A stretch of 22,830 nucleotides of DNA from NCBI GenBank assembly GCA_934101625.1, contig CAKORV010000015.1:1-22830 (forward strand), written 5' to 3'. Within the stretch, counting starts at the first letter, position 1. Every line of letters begins with the position of its first letter. Source of the stretch: an uncultured Bacilli bacterium. GTDB lineage: Bacteria; Bacillota_I; Bacilli_A; RF39; UBA660. The notes under the pieces were generated by a model, which saw only the letters and a list, made by a program, of their open reading frames with translations, was not told the DNA's origin and made no database searches. This document shows, one piece after another, positions 1-7,730 of this stretch. The position numbers and the translations under genes were made by a program.

Positions 1-179
1 AAACTTTTAATTGAATTAGCCACTCTACCTTGCTTTCCTATTACTCGTGACATATCACTTTCACTTACTAAGATTTCCAAAATTGTACCTTCTTCAGTTA
101 CAAATTTTTTTACCTTAACTAAGTCACTTTCTTTAGCGATGTTAGTAACAAGAAACTCTGCAAATTCTTCTATACTCAT
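1..179 (-). CDS. khpA: KhpA, KH-domain RNA-binding protein (partial, N-terminal 59 residues)
   Basis: The reading begins MSIEEFAEFLVTNIAK and carries the KH-domain GxxG loop as IGKQGR near residue 47. This is the pattern of the small (about 75-80 aa) RNA-binding protein KhpA/YlqC, which works with KhpB in RNA metabolism and cell-division control in Firmicutes. The ATG shares one base with the rpsP TAA stop, so the two are translationally coupled. The rpsP-khpA order is the usual one in Bacillota, often followed by rimM and trmD. The gene runs off the left edge of the window, so the C-terminal end is not seen. Confidence 0.9.
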   Translation of the reverse strand, partial: MSIEEFAEFLVTNIAKESDLVKVKKFVTEEGTILEILVSESDMSRVIGKQGRVANSIKS

Positions 180-445
180 TACTTAGCATTTCTTTCATTA
201 TGGAATTTTTCCATAACTCCAGCCTTACTTAATAAATTTCTAACTGTATCAGTTGGCATAGCACCATTTCTTAACCATTTAAGAGCAACTTCTTCATTAA
301 TATTTATTTTTGAATCTTCTAATGGACTATATGTTCCAACTAATTCAATAAATGATCCATCTCTCCTATCATGGCTATCTGCTGCTACTATTCTGTAATA
401 AGGTTTCTTTTTACTACCCATTCTTTTAAGTCTTAATTTTACCAT
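179..445 (-). CDS. rpsP: 30S ribosomal protein S16
   Basis: The 88-residue product begins MVKLRLKRMGSKKKPYYRIV and contains the S16 signature, including the segment around GTYSPL and the WLRNGAMPTDTV region. S16 binds 16S rRNA and is needed for assembly of the small subunit. An upstream in-frame ATG at 493 would add 16 residues, but the start at 445 matches the family N-terminus and is preceded by AGAGAGG, so I use it. A promoter with a 17-bp spacer (472-500) lies directly upstream. khpA follows with a one-base overlap. Confidence 0.97.
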   Translation of the reverse strand: MVKLRLKRMGSKKKPYYRIVAADSHDRRDGSFIELVGTYSPLEDSKININEEVALKWLRNGAMPTDTVRNLLSKAGVMEKFHNERNAK

Positions 446-471
446 TATATATACCTCTCTTTCTGTGTATA

Positions 472-500
472 ATACTAACATACATAAAATCAAATGTCAA
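472..500 (-). promoter_or_regulatory. Promoter of rpsP-khpA
   Basis: On the minus strand, TTGACA (495-500) and TAGTAT (472-477) are separated by exactly 17 bp, a good SigA-type match about 30 bp upstream of the rpsP start. The -35 box lies inside the descending arm of the hairpin at 495-516, so terminator and promoter share bases. Confidence 0.75.
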
Positions 501-526
501 CCTTTTTTGGTTGACATTGTTTTTTT
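495..526. terminator. Hairpin between the prepilin gene and rpsP
   Basis: A perfect 8-bp stem (TGTCAACC / GGTTGACA, 495-502 and 509-516) has a 6-nt loop. On the minus strand it follows the prepilin gene and is followed by a weak U-tract (TTTGATTTTAT). On the plus strand it is followed by a strong T-tract (517-526), although no plus-strand gene is visible. Its most likely job is to end the prepilin transcript. Confidence 0.65.
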
Positions 527-530
527 AAAA

Positions 531-935
531 TTAATTATTTTGTTCATATTCATTTATTATATTATCTAAATATTCAAAGTGATGTTCTACTATTCCTTCA
601 CTATTTAAACTAGACATTACGCATAAGTTTCCTGGAATTCTCTTGTTATCAAAAGGATTTATTAAATCATTATCTATAAGTCCACTACTTTCCAATACAT
701 ATAATCTTGTACATATCTTATCTACTTTATTGTTTAATAAATTTTGTTCATAAATTGTTTTATCAGAAAAGTAAACTTCTGTTGCCATTTCAACTTCTGT
801 TTTTATTCTTTTTAAACTTTTTATTTTAGCTTCTTCACTTATTTTTTGTAATCCAAATATAGAACCAGACATAACTACCATTAATATAGCTATGACCACT
901 AATAATTCTGTTAAAGTAAATCCTTTTTTATTCAT
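531..935 (-). CDS. Type IV/II prepilin-like protein with N-methylation motif
   Basis: The product begins MNKKGFTLTELLVVIAILMV, a class III signal peptide. A prepilin peptidase would cut between G and F, F1 would be methylated, E5 is present, and a hydrophobic helix follows. The rest (about 110 residues) is a short hydrophilic pseudopilin-size domain with three cysteines, like ComGC/GspG-type small pilins. A GTG at 944 would add three residues, but the ATG at 935 is correctly spaced from AGGTGA, so I prefer it. No pilin ATPase or prepilin peptidase lies in the window, so it must rely on machinery encoded elsewhere. It lies between the spoVS terminator and a hairpin, so it looks monocistronic. 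Its role (competence, adhesion or other) is unknown. Confidence 0.85.
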   Translation of the reverse strand: MNKKGFTLTELLVVIAILMVVMSGSIFGLQKISEEAKIKSLKRIKTEVEMATEVYFSDKTIYEQNLLNNKVDKICTRLYVLESSGLIDNDLINPFDNKRIPGNLCVMSSLNSEGIVEHHFEYLDNIINEYEQNN

Positions 936-970
936 TGTTTTCACCTACTATAATAAGTATACTACATTTT

Positions 971-997
971 GAAAAAAGAAAAAAGGCTATTTAGCCT
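971..997 (-). terminator. Rho-independent terminator overlapping the spoVS stop
   Basis: On the minus strand AGGCTA-AA-TAGCCT folds into a 6-bp stem followed by TTTTTTCTTTTTTC. The spoVS TAG stop (987-989) lies within the hairpin. Confidence 0.85.
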
Positions 998-1250
998 CAA
1001 CTATTAATTTAATAGCAGTTCTTTCTTCACCATCAATTACAATATCACTAAATGCCGGGGTACATACTAAATTTTTTCCTGTAGGAGCCGTATATCCTCT
1101 TGCAATAGCGATACCTTTAATAGCTTGATTAAGTGCACCAGCACCTATTGCTTGTATTTCTACACCATTATTTTGTTCTCTAAATAAATTTGCAATAGCG
1201 CCTGCTACTTTTTGTGGTACACTTTTTGATGATACTTTAATTATATCCAT
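987..1250 (-). CDS. spoVS: SpoVS (stage V sporulation protein S family)
   Basis: The 87-residue product begins MDIIKVSSKSVPQKVAGAIA and includes AIGAGALNQAIKGIAIARGY, the highly conserved SpoVS core; its length matches the family (about 86 aa). SpoVS has an Alba-like fold and is a proposed nucleic-acid-binding regulator. In B. subtilis it affects septation and sporulation, but it also occurs in non-spore-formers. An AAAGGGGG ribosome binding site lies about 9 bases before the ATG, and a terminator overlaps the stop. It follows a SigE/SigK-like sigma gene by about 54 bp with no terminator between them, so the two may be co-transcribed. No other sporulation gene is in the window. Confidence 0.95.
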   Translation of the reverse strand: MDIIKVSSKSVPQKVAGAIANLFREQNNGVEIQAIGAGALNQAIKGIAIARGYTAPTGKNLVCTPAFSDIVIDGEERTAIKLIVEAK

Positions 1251-1304
1251 AATATAATCCCCCTTTAGTAAAATATATTATTTTATTAATAAAGTATGAC
1301 TATT

Positions 1305-2093
1305 TTATAAATATTTTTTTATTTTCAAATATAGATCTTTTTCTTTTCCATTTGAATGTAATTCTTGTAAACTAATATTTTTTAATCTGTTTAAATCTTT
1401 TAAACTCATTTTAGAAAGTGCATAATCTATTTGATTCTTATCATACATTCTAAAAATATCATAAATACTTATTGGCCTTTTTTTTACTGATTTATTCATT
1501 CTTTTTAGTGCTATATTAATAATTTTATATATTGAGGCTTTACTAACACTATATTTTTTTGATAATTCTTCTTGTGTTAATTTACGATAATTTAAGGCAC
1601 CAAAGTATGACAATACTATGTCTTTTTCTTTTTCACTTAAAAACTTTAATCTTAATTCAATCATTATTTGATTAATAGATTTTTCTTCTTCATCTACTTT
1701 ATTTTTTAAAGTAGTTATTAATTCTTCTTCTGACTCATTATTAATTTTTTCATTTAAACTTTTACTACAATAATTCCTGTAATAGCAATATATGTAATAA
1801 CTTATTTCATTATCTATACTTTTTGTGGCATATGTACTAAATTTAGTTTTTAAATGCATTGAATAATTTTCAACTGCATTAATTAAACCAATTGTACCTA
1901 CCATAAATAAATCTTCTTTGTCTATAGTATTATTATTAAATTTTTTATAAATACTATGTACAACTAATTTTAAGTTATGTTCAACAATAATATTCCTAAT
2001 ATTTATATCTTTAGTTTCTGTGTATTCTTCAAATAACCTTTTTTCTTCATCGTTATCTAATGCATTTTTTAAATCATTAATATTTATACTCAT
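1305..2093 (-). CDS. Sigma-70 family factor, SigE/SigK-like, with C-terminal extension
   Basis: The 262-residue product shows sigma region 2 at about residues 33-102 (EHNLKLVVHSIYKKF, then DKEDLFMVGTIGLINAVENY and TYATKSIDNEI). This is closest in pattern to the mother-cell sporulation sigmas SigE/SigK. Region 4 with a helix-turn-helix is at about 150-200 (LSEKEKDIVLSYFG, LTQEELSKKYSVSKASIYKI). I see no region 1.1 or long region 3. A tail of about 55 residues beyond region 4 (206-262, basic and Leu/Lys rich) is not part of a standard sigma. AAAGGGAG lies 8 bases before the start. The gene is separated from the secretion locus by a strong terminator and has its own candidate promoter within a palindrome. 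The regulon is unknown; the neighbouring pilus/secretion genes and spoVS are candidates by proximity only. Confidence 0.85.
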   Translation of the reverse strand: MSININDLKNALDNDEEKRLFEEYTETKDINIRNIIVEHNLKLVVHSIYKKFNNNTIDKEDLFMVGTIGLINAVENYSMHLKTKFSTYATKSIDNEISYYIYCYYRNYCSKSLNEKINNESEEELITTLKNKVDEEEKSINQIMIELRLKFLSEKEKDIVLSYFGALNYRKLTQEELSKKYSVSKASIYKIINIALKRMNKSVKKRPISIYDIFRMYDKNQIDYALSKMSLKDLNRLKNISLQELHSNGKEKDLYLKIKKYL

Positions 2094-2105
2094 ATTATTA
2101 CTCCC

Positions 2106-2127
2106 TTTGATTTAATATCATATCAAA
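2106..2127 (-). promoter_or_regulatory. Extended -10 promoter within an imperfect palindrome, upstream of the sigma gene
   Basis: On the minus strand TGA-TATGAT (-10 at 2117-2122) forms an extended -10 element with no good -35 (TTTCTT at 17 bp). It sits inside a 22-bp imperfect palindrome of the form TTTGAT...ATCAAA (9 of 11 positions symmetric) that ends just before the ribosome binding site. The arrangement would suit an operator, but AT-rich DNA produces such symmetry easily. Confidence 0.4.
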
Positions 2128-2133
2128 TATATT

Positions 2134-2169
2134 AAAAAAAAGAAATAGTTAATTTTATTTAACTATTTC
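2134..2169 (-). terminator. Strong terminator at the end of the secretion locus
   Basis: On the minus strand a perfect 11-bp stem (GAAATAGTTAA / TTAACTATTTC) with a 6-nt loop is followed by eight Ts. The stop codon of the 258-aa gene lies in the loop. This marks the 3' end of the transcript carrying the VirB4-like genes and separates it from the sigma gene. Confidence 0.92.
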
Positions 2170-2931
2170 ACATTCGTTTACTGGAATAAACTTGTTATTT
2201 TTTAATCTGTATAAAATATTACAATGACCTACTTGATCGTAGTATTCTTTTGTTAAAATAAATTCAATTTTGTTGTCATTAAATATATCAATAACATTAT
2301 TAATTTTTATAAAATTACTTTCCAATAATTCTTTTGGATATTCTTCACTTAAAATATAATATTTACTTTTATCTTTATAAATTAATATATTAAAATATTT
2401 ATTACTCATAAATCCACTATTAATAAGATATATTGTTTCATTGTCTTTATCTCCATCAAAATCATGAGTTATATATTGTATATTATTTTTATTTAATGAT
2501 TGTTTTGTTAAGTCTGATAGTTCATTTATTACTTCATTATCTTCTAGTGTATTTGTTTCAAAATAATATTGTGTAATTTCAGGAGAACCTTCATACATTA
2601 AAGCGTATTCTCCATTTTTAAAAATATTTTTGTTATCTCTATTAAATATATACATTTTAGATGAACTTCCATCATAAAATAATTTATTTGTGTTATAGTT
2701 TTGTCCATCTATATATGTATTATATTTTAAATTATTGTAAGCAGTTAAATCTTTGGATATATCTTTGCAATTCCATTTAACACACTCAATTATAGAAAAG
2801 GGGTATGTAATTAAAGTGTAAGTATTTTTTTTATTCAAAATTTCTATTATGAAATATATTCCTAATATTAGTAATGTTATAAATCCAAGTGTAAACATTA
2901 AACCTATTTCAAATTTATTATCTTTTTTCAT
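2155..2931 (-). CDS. Membrane-anchored extracytoplasmic protein of unknown function
   Basis: I do not recognise the family. The 258-residue product has a short basic N-terminus, one membrane segment at about residues 9-31, then an Asn/Tyr/Lys-rich domain of about 225 residues predicted outside the cell. Residues 157-165 read DFDGDKDNE, a DxDxDxxxE calcium-loop pattern as in FG-GAP/VCBS or dockerin-type loops, followed by a beta-like TIYLINSG. Four cysteines are present (two near the membrane at about 50 and 55, two near the C-terminus), which could form disulfides. The gene begins 12 bp after the SpoIID/C39 gene, has AAAGGGTGATG as ribosome binding site, and is the last gene before a strong terminator. 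It is therefore the most downstream member of the secretion operon and may be a surface or accessory component. Confidence 0.75.
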   Translation of the reverse strand: MKKDNKFEIGLMFTLGFITLLILGIYFIIEILNKKNTYTLITYPFSIIECVKWNCKDISKDLTAYNNLKYNTYIDGQNYNTNKLFYDGSSSKMYIFNRDNKNIFKNGEYALMYEGSPEITQYYFETNTLEDNEVINELSDLTKQSLNKNNIQYITHDFDGDKDNETIYLINSGFMSNKYFNILIYKDKSKYYILSEEYPKELLESNFIKINNVIDIFNDNKIEFILTKEYYDQVGHCNILYRLKNNKFIPVNECEIVK

Positions 2932-2942
2932 TACATCACCCT

Positions 2943-5924
2943 TTAAAATATTTTTATTAATTTGTACGAAGTTGAAGTATTTCCATATGTGTCCCTTACT
3001 GAAGTACCTCTGCCAGCTGGATCTGACATTAATATATCATCTGAAGTTGTTCCTGTAACATAAACCCAGTGTCCATCATTTTTAACACTTATTATTACTT
3101 GATATCCTTCATTTAATTTAGATGTTATAAAGGCTCGTTTATTTTCAAATGAACCACTCAAGCTGTCTGCCGAGTATGAATAATGTCCTGCACCAACTGC
3201 AGTTCTAAGAGCACAGTCATTTCTTAAATTATTTCCTTCAAAACAATTTTTGGCATTTAGTGCTAAGACAAAATTTCCGGGATTAAAATTATCAATTAAC
3301 AGATTACCACCGGAATCTGCAAGAAGTTTTGCATAAGCAGTAATTAAACATCCGGCATCTGCCATTGTTGCTCCTGATCCGAATGGTTGATTTGCCCACG
3401 GTTCATTACCACCTTGTCTCCAAGAATCCCAAGGCCCAGTAGCAACATAATCTGTTCCATCTCCTGTATATTTTATGTCACAATCTGCACTTTTAAGAGT
3501 AAAATTCTGATCTCCATATTGAAATTGCAAAAGTTCTATATAATCTAAGCCTGCTAAGGAAGAATCAGGAGTTCCATTTTTTAGCCATTTAGCTAACTTC
3601 ACATTATCATATTGAGCTGATGCAACTTTTCCATTTGAATTTACTAACACTTGTCCAACAGTTTCTTTTACATATTGTCTTAATGCTGAATCAGCGGGTA
3701 ATGGCTCTACTTTATTACATTGACTATTATTTTGAGCTGCTTCATTATCAATAGGTAGCATAATAATATTATTATGATTACCTGAATCATAGCATCTGTA
3801 ACATCCCTTGTCAGGATCACAATATGTTTGTCTAGTAGTTGAATTTGCGATTTGTATAATTGATTGACCATCTTTTTTTGTTTTGTTACCATTTGCAAGT
3901 AAAAAACTTCTTACCATTACAGAAAACGCTTTAGACGTTGCTTCTGTATTTGTAATAAATTGTGTACTTTGCCAAGGTGTATCTCCAGCTTCTGCAAAAA
4001 CAGTACCTAATACGTATTTTTCTACATCAATTAGATCCATTCCCATTGAACTGTTTGGAGTATATTCAAACGCATCAAACCTTATTGATGAAGGATACAT
4101 TAGTTCTACTTTCATCCCACTAGAATCAACTGTACCAATGGAATCATTGCTTGAATCTCCTGTTGTTCCATTTTCCAGTTCACTATAATCACATTCCACA
4201 TCAAATGAGTCAGTTGAACCATTTCCTCTTTTACCCACTAATTTACCGACATCGGAGTCATATCCCAATAAATAATTTCCATAATCTTGTCTATCAGAAA
4301 TATGTTCAATAAACTTTTCTATTTCCTTTGCTACAAAGAAATCAAATGTAACGGTTCCTGTTGTTGTAAATTCTTCCATATATCTAGGATATCTTGTGAA
4401 TATAAACCCAGTTGAATAATTATATGTTTTACCATTTGCTAAAGTAAATTGTGCTCCATCATCACCTTCTTTATCAGGGTACGCTTTGTGTTCATATATT
4501 CCAATACTTGGTGGTTTTTCACCATAAAAACTTTGTACTCTATCTATACATTGACTTGATGTTGCATTATATGATGCCTCTATATTTTTATCTGCTTGAT
4601 ATCCACGATTTCCTGATTTTGGCATTACACTTCCATTTATTTCATTTAATAATGAAATAGTATTATATCCTGTCGATACATCATATCCATATCTTAAATA
4701 AAGTTTATATTTATCTACATCAATCTTGTAGCTATCTTGTATGTATCTGACACAATCCCATCTTTCAGGATCATCACTAACTTTTTCCCAATTCCAGTAG
4801 TAGTAATTAGAGTGAAAAAGATATTGATCAATTAATCTTCTTATGTCAGATCTTTCAAAAATTGTTTTTCCATTAGCGCGCTTATGACCAAACATCAAAT
4901 TTATCGCATCTAAATCACTTGTTATATCTCTTTCTCCAGGTTCTTTGTCATTTTCTACTTTTGCATCATTATTAACGTATGGAGTAATAAATGGTTCACC
5001 ATCTTCATTATAATTCTGAGTTTCAAACGAGTAATAAAAGGTATTCATTATATAACCTGGTGCTATATTTGTAATATGTGTTTTAGTTTCATAACTTTCT
5101 AGTTGTTTTTTAAAATATTGCATAAACTCACAAGGATCGCTCATTGCTGATATACCTAAAAATAGTCTAATTGATGCAAAAAATCCTAGTTTACATTCTA
5201 TTTTATTTCCATTTTCATCAACTGCTGAACTAACCATATTTTCTATTTCTTTACGATTCATTCCTTCTTCATAAACACGATCTTTGTTATTATACATGTA
5301 ATCATATTCTTCATTTGTTGATGTTGCAGAATCGTATGAATTTTCTCCCGATAATCCAAATTTCATGCTTATACTACTTATAACTAATTGAAAAGGATTT
5401 GATAATACTGAGGCAACTGTAGCCATTAATACTATACCTATTAATGATACAGAAATAAGTAGTAATATTTTACCAGCACCTGTTTTAAAAAAACTCATCA
5501 ATGCCTTGGCGTTTTTTATATCTTTAATTGTGTTTATACCTTTATTAACTACATTTGGTATATCACTTGTATTAGAATCTTCTTCATCATCTTCTTTAGC
5601 TTTATTAAGTGCATTTCTTCCTATGGCTCCTGCTACATTTCTTGCAATGTTTTTAGGATTAAGTTTTTCTCTTAATCCTTCTTTTCCATCAGTTAAACCA
5701 TCTTTTGGTGCTAATGAAGGAGTGTCAGTTATTTCGCTTGCAGTATCTTTACTAGTTCTTTTTGTATCATTATTTAAATTAGTTTTTTTAGATGCTTCAA
5801 GTCTTTCTTTTATTTCTTCACTACCATTTCGATTTGGAGTATTTTGAATGCCAAAAGGGCGCACAGGTTTCTGTGCGCTATTGTTGGTTGTTTTAGGTTT
5901 TAAATCATTTCTTTCGTCATTCAT
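2943..5924 (-). CDS. T4SS-associated cell-wall protein: TM anchor, SpoIID-like domain and C39-like peptidase domain
   Basis: The 993-residue product has a hydrophilic, probably cytoplasmic N-terminus (1-148), one membrane segment (about 150-175) and a large outside part. Residues about 630-810 resemble a SpoIID/LytB-type domain: VEKYVLGTVFAEAG with E645 at the position of the SpoIID catalytic Glu, and near the end AQYDNVKLAKWL and YIELLQFQYG, which parallel the family's closing motifs. Residues about 830-993 match a C39-like papain-fold peptidase: Q837, then WANQPFGSGATMADAGC with C859, GHWVYVTG with H952 and SDP with D968. The middle (200-600) is unassigned. In Gram-positive conjugation systems a bitopic wall hydrolase (VirB1/CwlT-like) opens peptidoglycan for the channel, and its position just after the VirB4 genes suggests that role. 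The SpoIID plus C39 pairing is unusual compared with the common SLT plus NlpC/P60 or CHAP pair. The start is set by AGGTGG. Confidence 0.8.
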   Translation of the reverse strand: MNDERNDLKPKTTNNSAQKPVRPFGIQNTPNRNGSEEIKERLEASKKTNLNNDTKRTSKDTASEITDTPSLAPKDGLTDGKEGLREKLNPKNIARNVAGAIGRNALNKAKEDDEEDSNTSDIPNVVNKGINTIKDIKNAKALMSFFKTGAGKILLLISVSLIGIVLMATVASVLSNPFQLVISSISMKFGLSGENSYDSATSTNEEYDYMYNNKDRVYEEGMNRKEIENMVSSAVDENGNKIECKLGFFASIRLFLGISAMSDPCEFMQYFKKQLESYETKTHITNIAPGYIMNTFYYSFETQNYNEDGEPFITPYVNNDAKVENDKEPGERDITSDLDAINLMFGHKRANGKTIFERSDIRRLIDQYLFHSNYYYWNWEKVSDDPERWDCVRYIQDSYKIDVDKYKLYLRYGYDVSTGYNTISLLNEINGSVMPKSGNRGYQADKNIEASYNATSSQCIDRVQSFYGEKPPSIGIYEHKAYPDKEGDDGAQFTLANGKTYNYSTGFIFTRYPRYMEEFTTTGTVTFDFFVAKEIEKFIEHISDRQDYGNYLLGYDSDVGKLVGKRGNGSTDSFDVECDYSELENGTTGDSSNDSIGTVDSSGMKVELMYPSSIRFDAFEYTPNSSMGMDLIDVEKYVLGTVFAEAGDTPWQSTQFITNTEATSKAFSVMVRSFLLANGNKTKKDGQSIIQIANSTTRQTYCDPDKGCYRCYDSGNHNNIIMLPIDNEAAQNNSQCNKVEPLPADSALRQYVKETVGQVLVNSNGKVASAQYDNVKLAKWLKNGTPDSSLAGLDYIELLQFQYGDQNFTLKSADCDIKYTGDGTDYVATGPWDSWRQGGNEPWANQPFGSGATMADAGCLITAYAKLLADSGGNLLIDNFNPGNFVLALNAKNCFEGNNLRNDCALRTAVGAGHYSYSADSLSGSFENKRAFITSKLNEGYQVIISVKNDGHWVYVTGTTSDDILMSDPAGRGTSVRDTYGNTSTSYKLIKIF

Positions 5925-5945
5925 TTTTTACCACCTATTTACTAA

Positions 5946-7730
5946 TTATAGACCTCCACCAGAACCAAATGATTCTAACTCTTCAGGAGTAACTATAACA
6001 TTTATTCTCATTCTTCTAGAACCACAAACGAATAATGCTTCACCTTGATTATAACGTTTAATTGATTCTTTTTCTTGATCATTTAAGTCTATTAATCTAC
6101 TTAAATCTTCTACTGCTTGTTTTTTTAGTCCCATTACTAAATAGTAACTTGCATTATCGAATATTGCTTTTCCATGAACGATAACTTCAGGACTTGCAAA
6201 GTCTGTAGGTTGTTGTGTAATTATAATTGTTCCAGTATTATATTTACGACTTCTTCTTTGAACTTGTGCTAGGAATTCTGCTCCAAGTGTGTTTCTGTCA
6301 GCCAATAAAGTATGGGCTTCATCAACCATTAATACTGTATTTGTTGATTTATCCAAGCATAATCCCCAAGCATGTTTTAGTATATTGAAGAATAATGCGT
6401 TTTTTATATTTGCATCAGTATTCATTAATTCTTTTATATTAAATACTATAAAGTCACTATCTGGTTGAACAGTAGTATGACCAGTGAAATAATATCTCAA
6501 TTCTTTAGTTAATGGTCTTATCTTTAATTCAAGTCTTTCCATTACTTCTCTCTCACGTGTTCTTTCAGTCATAGATAATAATCTACCCTTAATTGTTGCA
6601 TAAACATCATCGAAAGTTGGATAATCTTCACTTGTAAATTTACTAAAGTCTGTATCAGCTGTTATTTTATATCTAGCATAGGTATCCTGTAATACTTCAC
6701 TAAATAATGTCAATACATCTTCTTCGATATCAGGGCTATAATACTTCATAAATGCTTTTAATGATTGCAATGTTCTTGTTAAAATTGTATAGCCAAGGCC
6801 AGCAGCAATGTCTTCTTCATCTGCATCAACTACTACTTCAAGTGGATTTATCATTCCATATCTGCCACCTTTACCTAAATCGATAAAGTCTCCACCATAA
6901 AGTCTAGTCATATCTTCTAATTCACCTTCAGGATCTATTGCAACTATTTTATGACCATTTCTTATGTTAGTTCTAAGCATTAATTTTGCTGCAGTAGATT
7001 TACCACTACCAGAAGTACCTAACATAATCATGTTAGCATTATTTCTATTAAATTCTTTTTTAATCTGATACAAGAATTGATTGAATAAAATTATACCACC
7101 TGAGAAATCCACACCTAATAAGCAAGATAATCCTGGGTCTTTTATGCTATCAAATACAAATGGATACATTGCAGACATAGTTACACTTGGTATTGGTGTA
7201 CCTATTCTTTCTTCTATATCATTTGGTGGGAAAATTGGTAAACAACTTTGTAGTATTTTTTCTTGTTCAAACCTTAATACTGTACCTTTCATTCCCATTG
7301 CATCTAAGTAGTTTTTAACTTGTACTTTTTTATTTTCAAGTTCTTCTTGACTATCAGCAAGTACCATTACATGCATTTGAAAGTCAAAGATTCTTGCTTG
7401 TGTTGCAGTTAATTGACTAATAAATGTTTCAATACTTTCATAGTCTTGTCTAATTCTTTCTTGTGCTGTTCTATCATGTTCATCTTTATATTTAACTTTC
7501 ATATCAGCAATTTCTTTGTTTAACATTTTTGTTAATACTGAAAATTGGATAGGAATGTGTTTTATAACAATTTTAATTCCAGAATATTGAGTAAGGTTTG
7601 CTAAATATCCTTCATTAATCATTTTAGGATAACTAATTATAGTTAGAAAACAACAATATTTTCCACTTATAACCATATCTCCAGCTCTAAATTCTAGCCC
7701 TTTAGGCGCTAATTGACTTTTTAAGTTCAT
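5946..7730 (-). CDS. virB4: VirB4/TraE-like secretion ATPase
   Basis: The 594-residue product has Walker A GTSGSGKS at 238-245, an IDPEGE motif shortly after (265-270), and Walker B VLMVDEAH at about 466-473. QRRSRKYNTGTIIITQQPTD (491-510) is the motif following Walker B in VirB4/TraE/TrsE ATPases. VirB4 powers assembly of type IV secretion machines and pilin handling at the inner face of the membrane. The first about 200 residues are the second part of the usual N-terminal domain; the first part is on the separate upstream gene, which overlaps this one by four bases (ATGA). The C-terminus ends in a Gly-rich GSGGGL. There is no coupling ATPase (VirD4/TcpA) nearby. Confidence 0.95.
   Translation of the reverse strand: MNLKSQLAPKGLEFRAGDMVISGKYCCFLTIISYPKMINEGYLANLTQYSGIKIVIKHIPIQFSVLTKMLNKEIADMKVKYKDEHDRTAQERIRQDYESIETFISQLTATQARIFDFQMHVMVLADSQEELENKKVQVKNYLDAMGMKGTVLRFEQEKILQSCLPIFPPNDIEERIGTPIPSVTMSAMYPFVFDSIKDPGLSCLLGVDFSGGIILFNQFLYQIKKEFNRNNANMIMLGTSGSGKSTAAKLMLRTNIRNGHKIVAIDPEGELEDMTRLYGGDFIDLGKGGRYGMINPLEVVVDADEEDIAAGLGYTILTRTLQSLKAFMKYYSPDIEEDVLTLFSEVLQDTYARYKITADTDFSKFTSEDYPTFDDVYATIKGRLLSMTERTREREVMERLELKIRPLTKELRYYFTGHTTVQPDSDFIVFNIKELMNTDANIKNALFFNILKHAWGLCLDKSTNTVLMVDEAHTLLADRNTLGAEFLAQVQRRSRKYNTGTIIITQQPTDFASPEVIVHGKAIFDNASYYLVMGLKKQAVEDLSRLIDLNDQEKESIKRYNQGEALFVCGSRRMRINVIVTPEELESFGSGGGL

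Noticed and set aside
446..493. Longer rpsP start with 16 extra residues
   Set aside because: The extension is not part of S16, overlaps the promoter -10 region, and the internal ATG has the better ribosome binding site.
5506..6048. Plus-strand reading frames opposite the SpoIID/C39 and VirB4 genes
   Set aside because: They are antisense to well-supported genes, lack ribosome binding sites and show low-complexity hydrophobic composition typical of shadow frames.
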